In this document: one piece after another, positions 1-6,807 of the stretch
Numbering within the stretch: position 1 is the first letter of the stretch
How the letters are laid out: the number at the start of each line of letters is the position of its first letter
Program-made: the position numbers and the translations under genes
Source: Chitinophagales bacterium
Lineage (GTDB): Bacteria > Bacteroidota > Bacteroidia > Chitinophagales > UBA8649
Direction of reading: 5' to 3'
DNA length: 11,555 nt
NCBI GenBank assembly: GCA_016777395.1
Contig: JADHRO010000045.1
Span: 1-11,555, forward strand
Notes under the pieces: generated by a model
The model's input: the letters and a program-made list of their open reading frames with translations, nothing else
Told to the model about the DNA's origin: nothing
The model's database searches: none

Positions 1-2
1 AG

Positions 3-119
3 GAAGCAGTCCATTTTCTTCAAGCGCACGATCTTCAAAAGGGTCAGCTTTATCGATATGATAGGAATTTACCTAGTAAATTTTCTCAAATCATTGAGAT
101 ACAAAAGGATTCATATTAA
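3..119 (+). CDS. 3' end of an unidentified upstream gene (partial)
   Basis: The third forward frame is open from the left edge to a TAA stop at 117-119, giving a 38-residue tail that ends QIIEIQKDSY. Its mixed, charged composition looks like a normal protein C-terminus, and the stop lies 35 bp before the ATG of the oxygenase gene. The family cannot be recognised from so short a piece. The first forward frame is also open here, and a minus-strand frame is open from about position 76 to the edge but has no ATG. The reading is therefore only the most likely of three. If it is real, the gene runs in the same direction as the oxygenase. Confidence 0.4.
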   Translation, partial: EAVHFLQAHDLQKGQLYRYDRNLPSKFSQIIEIQKDSY

Positions 120-124
120 TTGCT

Positions 125-132
125 TAATTTTG
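125..132 (+). promoter_or_regulatory. candidate -7 promoter element for the oxygenase gene
   Basis: TAATTTTG is a full match to the Bacteroidota -7 consensus TAnnTTTG and ends 22 bases before the ATG at 155, which would leave a short leader. No TTTG -33 element is seen at the usual 17-23 bp spacing, so the call rests on the -7 box alone. Confidence 0.35.
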
Positions 133-154
133 TTTGAAATCAAAACTACTCCCT

Positions 155-1108
155 ATGGCTGTGACAAGTATACCTGCTGTTGATTTATCAAAATTTGCGA
201 ACGGCAATGAAGAACAACGAAAAGAATTTATCGCTGAGCTAGGTAAGGCATGGAAAGATGTTGGATTCGTAACGGTAAAGAATCATGGTGTACCAGACGA
301 GTATATTAATGCCTTTTATACTCAAGTCAAACGTTTCTTTGAGTTTGATACCAAAACTAAACTCAACTATGAAGACGCTGAAAATGCAGGGCAAAGAGGG
401 TACACTAGTTTTGGAAGAGAACACGCCAAAGGCTTTGATGCGCCTGACTTAAAGGAATTCTGGCAAATGGGTCAAGAAGTAACAGATGGAGATGAAATTC
501 GAAAGGAATATCCATCGAACATTGTCGTAGACTTGTTACCTGATTTTGAAGAAATAGGTCGAAAGTTATATACCGCATTTGAAAAATCTGGAGGACTCTT
601 ACTCCAAGCCATAGCGCTTTACCTCGACTTGGACGAAAATTATTTTGATGCTAATGTGCATAATGGAAACAGTATTCTTCGCGCTATACATTACCCACCC
701 ATTCAAGGGGAACCGAAATCCTCTATTCGAGCAGAGCAGCATGAGGATATCAACTTAATCACCCTGCTAGCAGGTGCTTCTGCGGAAGGATTGCAAGTAA
801 AAGACAAAGATGGTAATTGGGTTTCTGTAAATGCACCAGAGGGTCACTTAGTCATCAATGTAGGGGATATGTTGCAGCGACTTACTAATAACGTTCTTCG
901 ATCCACTACACACAGAGTCGTTAACCCACCTAGAGAAATGTGGCATACTTCCAGGTATTCAATTCCTTTCTTTTTGCACCCAAGGAGCAATATGGATTTA
1001 ACATGCCTGGATATTTGTATTACCGAAGATAATCCCTTAAGCTACCAGCCAATCACATCTGGAGAATATTTAGATGAAAGATTGAGAGAAATTGGTTTAA
1101 AAAAGTAA
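155..1108 (+). CDS. isopenicillin N synthase-family 2OG/Fe(II) oxygenase
   Basis: This 317-residue cytosolic protein has the layout of the isopenicillin N synthase/2-oxoglutarate dioxygenase superfamily: an N-terminal DIOX_N region (about residues 5-115) followed by the double-stranded beta-helix core (about 175-280). The iron triad is visible as H196-x-D198 (in EQHEDIN) and H253 (in STTHRVVNP). R267-Y-S269 (in SRYSIPFF) is the family RxS motif that holds the 2-oxoglutarate carboxylate in most members. Members use Fe(II), oxygen and usually 2-oxoglutarate to hydroxylate, desaturate or cyclise small molecules. The substrate cannot be read from sequence, and penicillin synthesis should not be assumed. 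The ATG at 155 (MAVTSIPAVDL) is preferred over an in-frame TTG at 134, because the family starts just before an IPxxDL segment and the TTG would overlap the candidate promoter. The downstream gene is ferritin, with its own promoter. Confidence 0.9.
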   Translation: MAVTSIPAVDLSKFANGNEEQRKEFIAELGKAWKDVGFVTVKNHGVPDEYINAFYTQVKRFFEFDTKTKLNYEDAENAGQRGYTSFGREHAKGFDAPDLKEFWQMGQEVTDGDEIRKEYPSNIVVDLLPDFEEIGRKLYTAFEKSGGLLLQAIALYLDLDENYFDANVHNGNSILRAIHYPPIQGEPKSSIRAEQHEDINLITLLAGASAEGLQVKDKDGNWVSVNAPEGHLVINVGDMLQRLTNNVLRSTTHRVVNPPREMWHTSRYSIPFFLHPRSNMDLTCLDICITEDNPLSYQPITSGEYLDERLREIGLKK

Positions 1109-1126
1109 AATTTTATTTTAACAACT

Positions 1127-1155
1127 TTTGTGTTCAATCTTTTGTTATAACTTTT
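1127..1155 (+). promoter_or_regulatory. candidate ferritin promoter (TTTG-N17-TAACTTTT)
   Basis: TTTG at 1127-1130 and TAACTTTT at 1148-1155 are separated by 17 bp. This fits the Bacteroidota sigma-A-type pattern TTTG/17-23 bp/TAnnTTTG with one mismatch in the -7 box. The ATG at 1168 is only 12 bases beyond the -7 box, so the leader would be very short. Confidence 0.5.
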
Positions 1156-1167
1156 AAAGAAAATCTT

Positions 1168-1692
1168 ATGATATCAAAAAAAATAGAAAAAGCCTTAAAC
1201 GGTCACCTAAATTACGAACTTGGTGCATCCTTACAATATCTAGCTATGGCGAGTTGGTGTGAGACTATGGGAATGGATGGAGCTGCTAGTTTTTTCTATG
1301 GGCATGCTCACGAAGAAAACTTGCATTTCATTAAGTTGTTTCAATACATTAACGAAGTGAACGGCCACGCGATTGTTCCGCAAGTGAAGCAGCCTAATCA
1401 TTCGTTTAAGGGGATTGCAGAAATCTGTCAAATGGCTTATGAAAATGAAAAAAAGGTAACCCAAGCAATTTTCTCCTTAGTGGAGTTAGCAAAAGCAGAA
1501 GATGATCATGTTACCACAGAAATGTTGCGCTTTTATGTGCAAGAGCAAAGAGAAGAAGAAACGTTGTTTCAAAAAGTGCTGGATAAAATCAAGTTGATTG
1601 GAACTGGCTCACAAAGTTTATACTACATTGATAAAGAATTAGGTAACCTTGCCGCGCCCAGCCCTGAGCCACCTGCTGATAATGAAGCATGA
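1168..1692 (+). CDS. ftnA: bacterial non-haem ferritin (iron storage)
   Basis: This is a 174-residue four-helix-bundle ferritin, the usual length for bacterial FtnA. Such proteins assemble into a 24-subunit cytosolic cage that oxidises Fe(II) at a dinuclear centre and stores it as a ferric mineral. The ligands fall at the same residue numbers as in E. coli FtnA: E17, E50 and H53 (in HEENLHF), E94 and Q127 for the ferroxidase centre, the conserved Y24, and E49, E126 and E130 for the third iron site. Nothing needed for catalysis is missing. The C-terminus is a low-complexity tail (APSPEPPADNEA) of the type that lies outside the bundle. The gene follows the oxygenase by 59 bp but has its own candidate promoter. 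It converges with the receptor gene, and the 57-bp gap between them is A/T-rich without a GC-rich terminator stem. Confidence 0.95.
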   Translation: MISKKIEKALNGHLNYELGASLQYLAMASWCETMGMDGAASFFYGHAHEENLHFIKLFQYINEVNGHAIVPQVKQPNHSFKGIAEICQMAYENEKKVTQAIFSLVELAKAEDDHVTTEMLRFYVQEQREEETLFQKVLDKIKLIGTGSQSLYYIDKELGNLAAPSPEPPADNEA

Positions 1693-1749
1693 AAAATGCT
1701 AAAAAACTTTTAAAAAAAACGAAAGATTAATCAGCCAGTTACTAAATTT

Positions 1750-4662
1750 CTAGAAGAAAGAGTACTTGTATCCTAAACTTATTGAAACACCCGGATTATA
1801 ACTGTTAAATATTTGACTTTCGGCGCGGTAAGACTCATAGTAACTCTCTATCCTATCATTTATAATATTAGATACTTTAAGATCGATAGCGTGCTTATCC
1901 ATTCTTTTACTCAAACTAAAATTTAAATTATGAAAAGGTTGAGTATATACATCAGGAAACAAACCACCTCCTACAATTTCTAGCGTGGACCCTTTTACAT
2001 TATAGAACAAGCCTACATCAAGTCCTAAATCTTTATTTTGGTAACTTAAACCCAAATTAACTACATATGGAGCCTGACCAGCCATATTTCTTTTTCGCTT
2101 GATAGTCTCTCCCGTTTTCTCATATATCTTTCGAGCATTATATTCTACGTCCGTCATATCAATTGATGACTTTACATAAGTAAAATTAGCACTCAAGCTA
2201 AGGTCTTTCAAAAATGGTGAAATAAACCCAAAATTCTTTCTAGCTTCTAGCTCAATACCATAAAGATTTCCTGTTCCAACATTACGTGGTTGATACTCGG
2301 TACTTGTTTGTTGCTCCGGAATTCTTACTAGTTCTATTGGATTATTGAATCGCTTGTAAAATGGACTAATAGAAAACAACTGCCCTTGCTTAAAAAAGTA
2401 TTCCCAACGTATGTCGACATTATCGATATCAGTCTCAACCAAATTACCATCCCAAGTCGTCTCTTTTGTATTTGGGTTTTCATAAACAAACAAACTTCCA
2501 TTAAAGATTCGATTACTAATTGGATCTAAAATTTGCGCAAAAGAAAGCTCTTTAAATGATGGGCGCGCGATTGTTCTTGAGTATGCTAAACGTAAATTCA
2601 TCTTATCGGATGCATTATAAATCATATTGAAAGAGGGGAACAAGTTTATTGACTCTAAAACCTTTTGATTATTTAAAAACTTACCATTTATATTATCTCC
2701 AGAAGCATATGCTTGATCTCTACCTGTATGATTCTGAACAAAATACTCCATTCTTAGACCCAATATTAATTTAAGTTTTTTATGCAACTTAGATTCATTA
2801 GAAACATATATGCCCGTATTATTTAAACTAGATTGATACTCATTCGGATTTGGATTCGGATTTAATGAAGTATAATAAATACCATAATCGGTATCAGAAT
2901 AAATATTTTCATCTAACAAAACATCATCAGCCGTCGCATTATCCCATGTTGATGAGCTATTAGTAAATTGCATATCATAGGCCAAAATTTCGTAGGAACG
3001 GCTTTTAAATGTCTGGCTCATGCCAAATTTCAATATGGCATCACCCGCCAAAAACTTATACCGTTTTTTTACATCTATTTTAGCTGCAACACTAAATTCA
3101 TTTAAAGATCTCCATATTCTAGATGGATTACCTCCAGCTCCTGCAGAAAACAAGGTATCCAAAGTTCGATATGTGAAGGCTGTTTTTCTAATGTCAGGAT
3201 CTTCAGAAGATGATACTGTTGGAGATAATCTCCAATCAAGCTCCCATTTGTTTTGCAATACATGCTTACCATTAACTAAAATATTTGATAATCCTCGTTG
3301 ATTAAATTCTAAATTATCCGATCCCGCTATGTATCCCGACTGGCCAACTGCTTGACCATCATTATCTATTAGAAACTTAGCTGCTCTGCTTGTAGAATTT
3401 TGGAGGTGCATAAAGGTAAGCCTCAACTTCATTTTATCAGTCTTATAAGCTAAACCTCCAATAGAACCAATCAGTACATTTTTTTCACTTAACTCTCCTT
3501 CCTGGACAGTAGCGTATCGCATTTCATATTCATCTGGGTTTACAACTCGTTGATATTCTCCATTTGAAAACTCGCTATAATATTTATAATCTGTTTTATA
3601 GGTAAGTGAAAAAATGTAACCTAATTTCTTGTTACTAGCGGTATTCTTCTTATTTAGAGTAAGTTGATTTCCCACAGAAAAGCCAAAATTGTAATCTAAC
3701 AAGCTGCGTTTTCTAACAGCCTCTAGGGATGGATTAAAACTATTTACAAAATTATTCACTTGTTCATCAGAATAAATGGTAAAAGGCTGGGGTATAACAG
3801 CTAAATCTGCATTATTAGGTAAAGCTCGTGTTCCGTCATCAAAACCCAAGAAATCAGTTTTTCCGCCTTCGTATGTTAAATTATTTACATTAAAATGCAT
3901 GGAGGGATTGTAAGCAATCCCTAGAGAAAAACTACCTTGTTTTTCAACAGGAAAATCTTTGGTTTCAATATTTAAGATGCCACCTGTAAAATCAGCTGGC
4001 ATATCAGCTGTAAAATTCTTACTGACTGTAATATTACTTATTAAGTTTGTTGGAAAGATATCCATTTGCAAACTATTTTTATCTGGATCTAAACCGGGAA
4101 TATCTACACCATTAAGGGTGGTTTTTGAGTACCTATCTCCAAGGCCTCTTACATAAACATATTTACCACCTTCTATCGAAACACCAGTTACTCTTTTTGC
4201 AGCTTCAACGGCAGTGGCATCTCCAGTAAGTTCCATTTTAGAAGCTGATATACCATCAAACATAGCTGCAGATTTTCTTTTCAAGCCTAACATGGCTGTC
4301 TCAGTTGTTTTAACCGCTTCAGCTTTAACAACAACCTCCCCTATTTCTAAAGCACTTTCCTTTAAAATAATAGTTTTCAGATTTGAGGTTTCATTAATTT
4401 TCACCTCTACATCTTCAATTAATATAGTTTGGTAAGAGATATAAGATATCTGGATATTATAAATTCCCGGATTTACCGCAATTGAAAACTGACCATCTAA
4501 ATCTGTTATGGTTCCAATAGTGGTTCCTTGAATAATAACACTAACACCGATTAGGGTTTCTTCTGTTTCTTCCTCAATTACTGTGCCTCGTATAAAGCTT
4601 TTTTGAGCAAACGAAGAAAAAAAGAATGACACGAACATTAAAAATGAGAAGAAGTTTTTCAT
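1750..4662 (-). CDS. TonB-dependent outer-membrane receptor
   Basis: A 970-residue outer-membrane transporter. Residues 1-20 are a signal peptide with a phenylalanine-rich core and probable cleavage after FAQ. Residues about 22-100 form a carboxypeptidase-regulatory-like beta-sandwich (pattern GTVIEEETEETLIGVSV, then TDLDGQFSI). Residues about 125-235 are the plug, including VRGLGDRYSKTTLNGV (171-186). The rest is a 22-strand-type barrel ending in SLGYKYSFF, with the terminal Phe expected for barrel assembly. The receptor would import a substrate using TonB/ExbBD energy. It is not accompanied by a SusD-like protein, so a glycan-utilisation assignment is not supported. Its likely partner is the lipoprotein encoded 82 bp upstream on the same strand. 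A terminator-like hairpin between the two genes suggests receptor expression is set separately or reduced. The substrate is unknown. Confidence 0.93.
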   Translation of the reverse strand: MKNFFSFLMFVSFFFSSFAQKSFIRGTVIEEETEETLIGVSVIIQGTTIGTITDLDGQFSIAVNPGIYNIQISYISYQTILIEDVEVKINETSNLKTIILKESALEIGEVVVKAEAVKTTETAMLGLKRKSAAMFDGISASKMELTGDATAVEAAKRVTGVSIEGGKYVYVRGLGDRYSKTTLNGVDIPGLDPDKNSLQMDIFPTNLISNITVSKNFTADMPADFTGGILNIETKDFPVEKQGSFSLGIAYNPSMHFNVNNLTYEGGKTDFLGFDDGTRALPNNADLAVIPQPFTIYSDEQVNNFVNSFNPSLEAVRKRSLLDYNFGFSVGNQLTLNKKNTASNKKLGYIFSLTYKTDYKYYSEFSNGEYQRVVNPDEYEMRYATVQEGELSEKNVLIGSIGGLAYKTDKMKLRLTFMHLQNSTSRAAKFLIDNDGQAVGQSGYIAGSDNLEFNQRGLSNILVNGKHVLQNKWELDWRLSPTVSSSEDPDIRKTAFTYRTLDTLFSAGAGGNPSRIWRSLNEFSVAAKIDVKKRYKFLAGDAILKFGMSQTFKSRSYEILAYDMQFTNSSSTWDNATADDVLLDENIYSDTDYGIYYTSLNPNPNPNEYQSSLNNTGIYVSNESKLHKKLKLILGLRMEYFVQNHTGRDQAYASGDNINGKFLNNQKVLESINLFPSFNMIYNASDKMNLRLAYSRTIARPSFKELSFAQILDPISNRIFNGSLFVYENPNTKETTWDGNLVETDIDNVDIRWEYFFKQGQLFSISPFYKRFNNPIELVRIPEQQTSTEYQPRNVGTGNLYGIELEARKNFGFISPFLKDLSLSANFTYVKSSIDMTDVEYNARKIYEKTGETIKRKRNMAGQAPYVVNLGLSYQNKDLGLDVGLFYNVKGSTLEIVGGGLFPDVYTQPFHNLNFSLSKRMDKHAIDLKVSNIINDRIESYYESYRAESQIFNSYNPGVSISLGYKYSFF
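2842..2863. repeat. short tandem repeat inside the receptor gene (NPNPNPN)
   Basis: Plus-strand ATTCGGATTTGG is followed directly by ATTCGGATTT, a 12-bp period present 1.8 times and built from imperfect 6-bp units. It encodes Asn-Pro dipeptides (NPNPNPN), probably in an extracellular loop of the barrel. The period is a multiple of three, so copy-number change would alter loop length without breaking the frame. Confidence 0.6.
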
Positions 4663-4680
4663 AATGCAATAATAGTGACT

Positions 4681-4716
4681 TTAAAACAAATAACAGGCAC
4701 CTGAGTGCCTGTTATT
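4681..4716 (-). terminator. intrinsic terminator / attenuator between lipoprotein and receptor genes
   Basis: Plus-strand AATAACAGGCAC (4689-4700) and GTGCCTGTTATT (4705-4716) are a perfect 12-bp inverted repeat around the 4-base loop CTGA. On the minus strand the hairpin is followed by a T-rich run (TTTGTTTT, 4690-4683), the order expected for a factor-independent terminator acting after the lipoprotein gene, whose stop is 29 bases upstream. The plus strand has no T-tract after the stem. The hairpin lies only about 27 bp before the receptor ATG, so it could limit read-through, or protect the upstream mRNA end after processing. Confidence 0.75.
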
Positions 4717-4721
4717 CAAAG

Positions 4722-4739
4722 TTACCAAACTTTACCAAA
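4722..4739. repeat. 10-bp-period direct repeat TTACCAAA
   Basis: TTACCAAA occurs at 4722-4729 and again at 4732-4739 (minus strand TTTGGTAA twice), between the lipoprotein stop codon and the terminator hairpin. A period of about one helical turn is compatible with a tandem protein-binding site, but chance is not excluded in such AT-rich DNA. Confidence 0.35.
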
Positions 4740-4744
4740 AAAAA

Positions 4745-5962
4745 TTAAAATGCTGCGGCTTGTTTTGCCCATGTCCAACCAAACACATTAACATCAGTTG
4801 TAGAGTTTGTGCCGGAAATAATACCATTTGGCACAGAACCATTTACATAATCTCCTAAATCAGTAGCAGGTACATCTAGGTTAACTTGTAAAAAGTTTAC
4901 GATACCCTCAACATGATCAACTCTGTTGATTTGTTGACCTGCAGCAATACCAGTAATAAAAATATTTTCAAGATCAACCACAGAATTATCATCTGTATTA
5001 ATAAGATCTTCACTTGTTCTATCTGCATTGGAAGCATAAACAAGTCCGTTTTTTATCGTATGGCCTGCTATCATCGAGCCTTCTGGCCCATCCAATTCAA
5101 AGCAATGACCAAGCGGAGTTAAGACAACAAAGTTATCTAATGTGCCAGACCACGATTGATCCGTATCTATAGCATCGTCATTAACATTCCAGACAACAGC
5201 ATTTTTCATGTTTACTGATCCTCCAAAAAATTCGATACCATCATCTTGATTGGCTATAACCTCAATATTCTCAATAACTGTTCCAGAACCAACCCCACCT
5301 AAAGTCAATCCGTTGATTTCATTTCCAGCACCAATATTAGCTCCACCATGTCTGATAGATATATACTGGAGTATTCCTGAAGATTCAGTAGAAGAATTTC
5401 CTCCATACAAGCCATTCGGATCCGATGTTGGAATACCTTCAATGTTGATTTCACTTCCAGAGGCTGAAATAGGTGCATTACCCAAGACAATCACACCACC
5501 CCACAATCCATTTTGAGTAGGGTCTAAATTTGGACTAGCAAAACTGCCACTAGCTATATCTGTTTGGGTGAGTTCGTCAGCAACGGAAGTAAAGATAATT
5601 GGTTCGATAGCCGAACCAATAGCTTCAATAGTAGCTCCTCTTGCCACTAATAAAGCAGTAGCATTGGGACCAGTACCTGCCTCTCCCTTAATGATTGTAC
5701 CTGCTTGGATGGTTAACTTAGCCCCTGGCAAAACGGTTATTCTTCCTCCCAAGCGATAAATTTTATCTTTGGTCCATTCAGTGTCTGAAGAAATATTAGT
5801 AGACACAAGAACCACATCATCACCTAAGGAAGCATCAGTGCATATGCCGTCAATGCAAACTTCATTCTGAGCGCAGTCACAAGAATCATCATTTTTATCA
5901 CATGATTGCAAACCAAGCGAAATGGATAAAAAAGTAAAAATAAATAGTTGTAAATTTTTCAT
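4745..5962 (-). CDS. beta-helix lipoprotein, probably surface-exposed, paired with the TonB-dependent receptor
   Basis: A 405-residue lipoprotein. A hydrophobic signal segment ends in the lipobox LQSC, with C21 as the lipidated cysteine. Asp/Asn/Lys-rich residues (DKNDD) follow, resembling the acidic export signal that sends Bacteroidota lipoproteins to the cell surface. A short Cys-rich piece (C28, C30, C36, C41) looks like a minimal EGF-type disulphide knot. From about 65 to 360 the sequence shows repeated short strands and glycine/asparagine turns (ITVLPGAKLTIQAGTII, NGLWGGVIVLGNAP, DDGIEFFGGSVNMKNAVV), as in right-handed parallel beta-helices. Acidic turns such as NDDAIDTD could bind metal. 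I recognise no catalytic triad or named family. It is transcribed before the receptor gene and divergently from the two-component regulator, so a substrate-capture role at the receptor is the simplest inference. Confidence 0.8.
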   Translation of the reverse strand: MKNLQLFIFTFLSISLGLQSCDKNDDSCDCAQNEVCIDGICTDASLGDDVVLVSTNISSDTEWTKDKIYRLGGRITVLPGAKLTIQAGTIIKGEAGTGPNATALLVARGATIEAIGSAIEPIIFTSVADELTQTDIASGSFASPNLDPTQNGLWGGVIVLGNAPISASGSEINIEGIPTSDPNGLYGGNSSTESSGILQYISIRHGGANIGAGNEINGLTLGGVGSGTVIENIEVIANQDDGIEFFGGSVNMKNAVVWNVNDDAIDTDQSWSGTLDNFVVLTPLGHCFELDGPEGSMIAGHTIKNGLVYASNADRTSEDLINTDDNSVVDLENIFITGIAAGQQINRVDHVEGIVNFLQVNLDVPATDLGDYVNGSVPNGIISGTNSTTDVNVFGWTWAKQAAAF

Positions 5963-5965
5963 AAG

Positions 5966-5978
5966 TTTTTTTTTTTTT
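5966..5978. repeat. 13-bp homopolymer (T13 on plus, A13 on minus) before the lipoprotein start
   Basis: An unbroken run of 13 T on the plus strand reads as A13 in the lipoprotein leader, ending 3 bases before the ATG (5962-5960). A-rich leaders help translation start in Bacteroidota, and a run of this length is also prone to slippage, so its length may vary between cells. Confidence 0.8.
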
Positions 5979-5987
5979 AATTTGATG

Positions 5988-5995
5988 CAAATATG
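5988..5995 (-). promoter_or_regulatory. weak candidate -7 element for the lipoprotein gene
   Basis: The minus strand reads CATATTTG, seven of eight positions of TAnnTTTG, about 25 bases before the lipoprotein ATG. No good TTTG -33 element is present at 17-23 bp. A poor -33 region is what an activator-dependent promoter would show, and a direct-repeat site lies just upstream (6017-6045). Confidence 0.35.
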
Positions 5996-6016
5996 AACTG
6001 GTGACGTGAGTAAATT

Positions 6017-6045
6017 TTTAAGACTATGTTATCTAATCTTTAAGA
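6017..6045. promoter_or_regulatory. candidate OmpR/PhoB-family operator (TTTAAGA direct repeats, 22-bp period)
   Basis: TTTAAGA at 6017-6023 is repeated exactly at 6039-6045, a spacing of 22 bp. The middle position in this 11-bp register (6028-6034, GTTATCT) matches the unit at three of seven bases. The second copy also lies in the dyad AATCTT-T-AAGATT (6035-6047). OmpR/PhoB regulators bind head-to-tail with 11-bp spacing, and the regulator gene starts 82 bp away. The site lies 22-50 bp upstream of the weak lipoprotein -7 box. Binding is inferred. Confidence 0.35.
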
Positions 6046-6101
6046 TTTAGAGCTACATATAAACAAATAATTAAGAAAAATATATCTGTGAATGAAAGCC
6101 C

Positions 6102-6109
6102 TATATTTG
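6102..6109 (+). promoter_or_regulatory. candidate -7 element for the two-component operon
   Basis: TATATTTG is a full match to the Bacteroidota -7 consensus TAnnTTTG and ends 17 bases before the response-regulator ATG at 6127. No clear TTTG -33 element is seen at the expected distance. Confidence 0.5.
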
Positions 6110-6126
6110 ATTAAAATTTATAAGCA

Positions 6127-6807
6127 ATGGAAAACTCAGCAATAAAAATATTATTAGTCGATGACGAACCAGACACACTTGAGTTTATTAACTATAATCT
6201 TGAGCAAGAAGGGTTTCAAACTGCTTGTGCCTCTGATGGCAGAGAAGGTATTGAACTGGCAAAAAACTTTCAGCCCGACCTTATCATACTCGATGTTATG
6301 ATGCCAGAGATGGATGGTGTTGAAGTTTGCAGTCAGTTACGTAAACTTCCTGAATTCAAACAAACTATCATCACCTTTTTAACTGCCCGGCATGAGGATT
6401 ACAGTCAGATAGCCGGTTTTGATGCAGGAGCAGATGATTATATTTCAAAGCCAATAAAACCCCGTTTGTTAGTCAGTAAAATCAATAGTTTACTTAGAAG
6501 ATTACAAGAGGAAAAAACTAATAACAACATAGAAGCAGGTGGCATCAAAATAGACCTAAATCAGCGCTTGATCTTCGTGCAAGATAAGAAGCTATCTCTA
6601 CCAAAAAAAGAATTTAATCTCCTGTGTTTATTAATGTCAAAGCCAGGCAGAGTATTTACGAGGGAAGAAATTCTCCATAAGGTATGGGGAACTGAAACCA
6701 TAGTGGTTGATCGCACAATTGATGTTCATATTCGTAAATTGAGAGAAAAAATTGGTAACGATTCTTTTGTGACCTTAAAAGGGGTCGGATATAAATTTCA
6801 AGCATGA
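6127..6807 (+). CDS. OmpR/PhoB-family response regulator
   Basis: A 226-residue transcription factor. The receiver domain (about 5-125) has the acidic pair D12/D13, the phosphoacceptor D56 (in DLIILDVMMP), T86 and K108 (in SKP), so all phosphotransfer residues are present. A winged-helix DNA-binding domain fills about 134-226, with the typical segments LPKKEFNLLCLLM, VFTREEILHKVWG, RTIDVHIRKLREKIG and the closing wing VTLKGVGYKF. The nearest well-known relatives are PhoB-like regulators, but the sequence alone does not prove a phosphate role. Its stop overlaps the kinase start in ATGA (6804-6807), so the two are translationally coupled and form a cognate pair. It is divergent from the lipoprotein-receptor genes, the usual place for a regulator of neighbouring genes, and candidate direct-repeat sites lie in the shared intergenic region. 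Confidence 0.95.
   Translation: MENSAIKILLVDDEPDTLEFINYNLEQEGFQTACASDGREGIELAKNFQPDLIILDVMMPEMDGVEVCSQLRKLPEFKQTIITFLTARHEDYSQIAGFDAGADDYISKPIKPRLLVSKINSLLRRLQEEKTNNNIEAGGIKIDLNQRLIFVQDKKLSLPKKEFNLLCLLMSKPGRVFTREEILHKVWGTETIVVDRTIDVHIRKLREKIGNDSFVTLKGVGYKFQA

Noticed and set aside
1..75. Minus-strand coding piece (...DKADPFEDRALEENGLL...) at the left edge
   Set aside because: It looks protein-like, but it is preceded by a TAG and has no ATG, GTG or TTG start. The plus-strand tail ending at 119 explains the region better.
134..154. In-frame TTG start that would add seven residues to the oxygenase
   Set aside because: The extension (LKSKLLP, Met if used as start) is unlike the family, and the TTG lies directly behind a consensus -7 box. 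The ATG at 155 gives the usual N-terminus.
1693..1749. Bidirectional terminator between ferritin and receptor genes
   Set aside because: The gap holds A and T runs but no stable GC-containing stem.
1750..5962. Polysaccharide utilisation locus
   Set aside because: There is no SusD homologue, glycoside hydrolase, lyase or sulfatase in the window, and the paired lipoprotein is a beta-helix protein.
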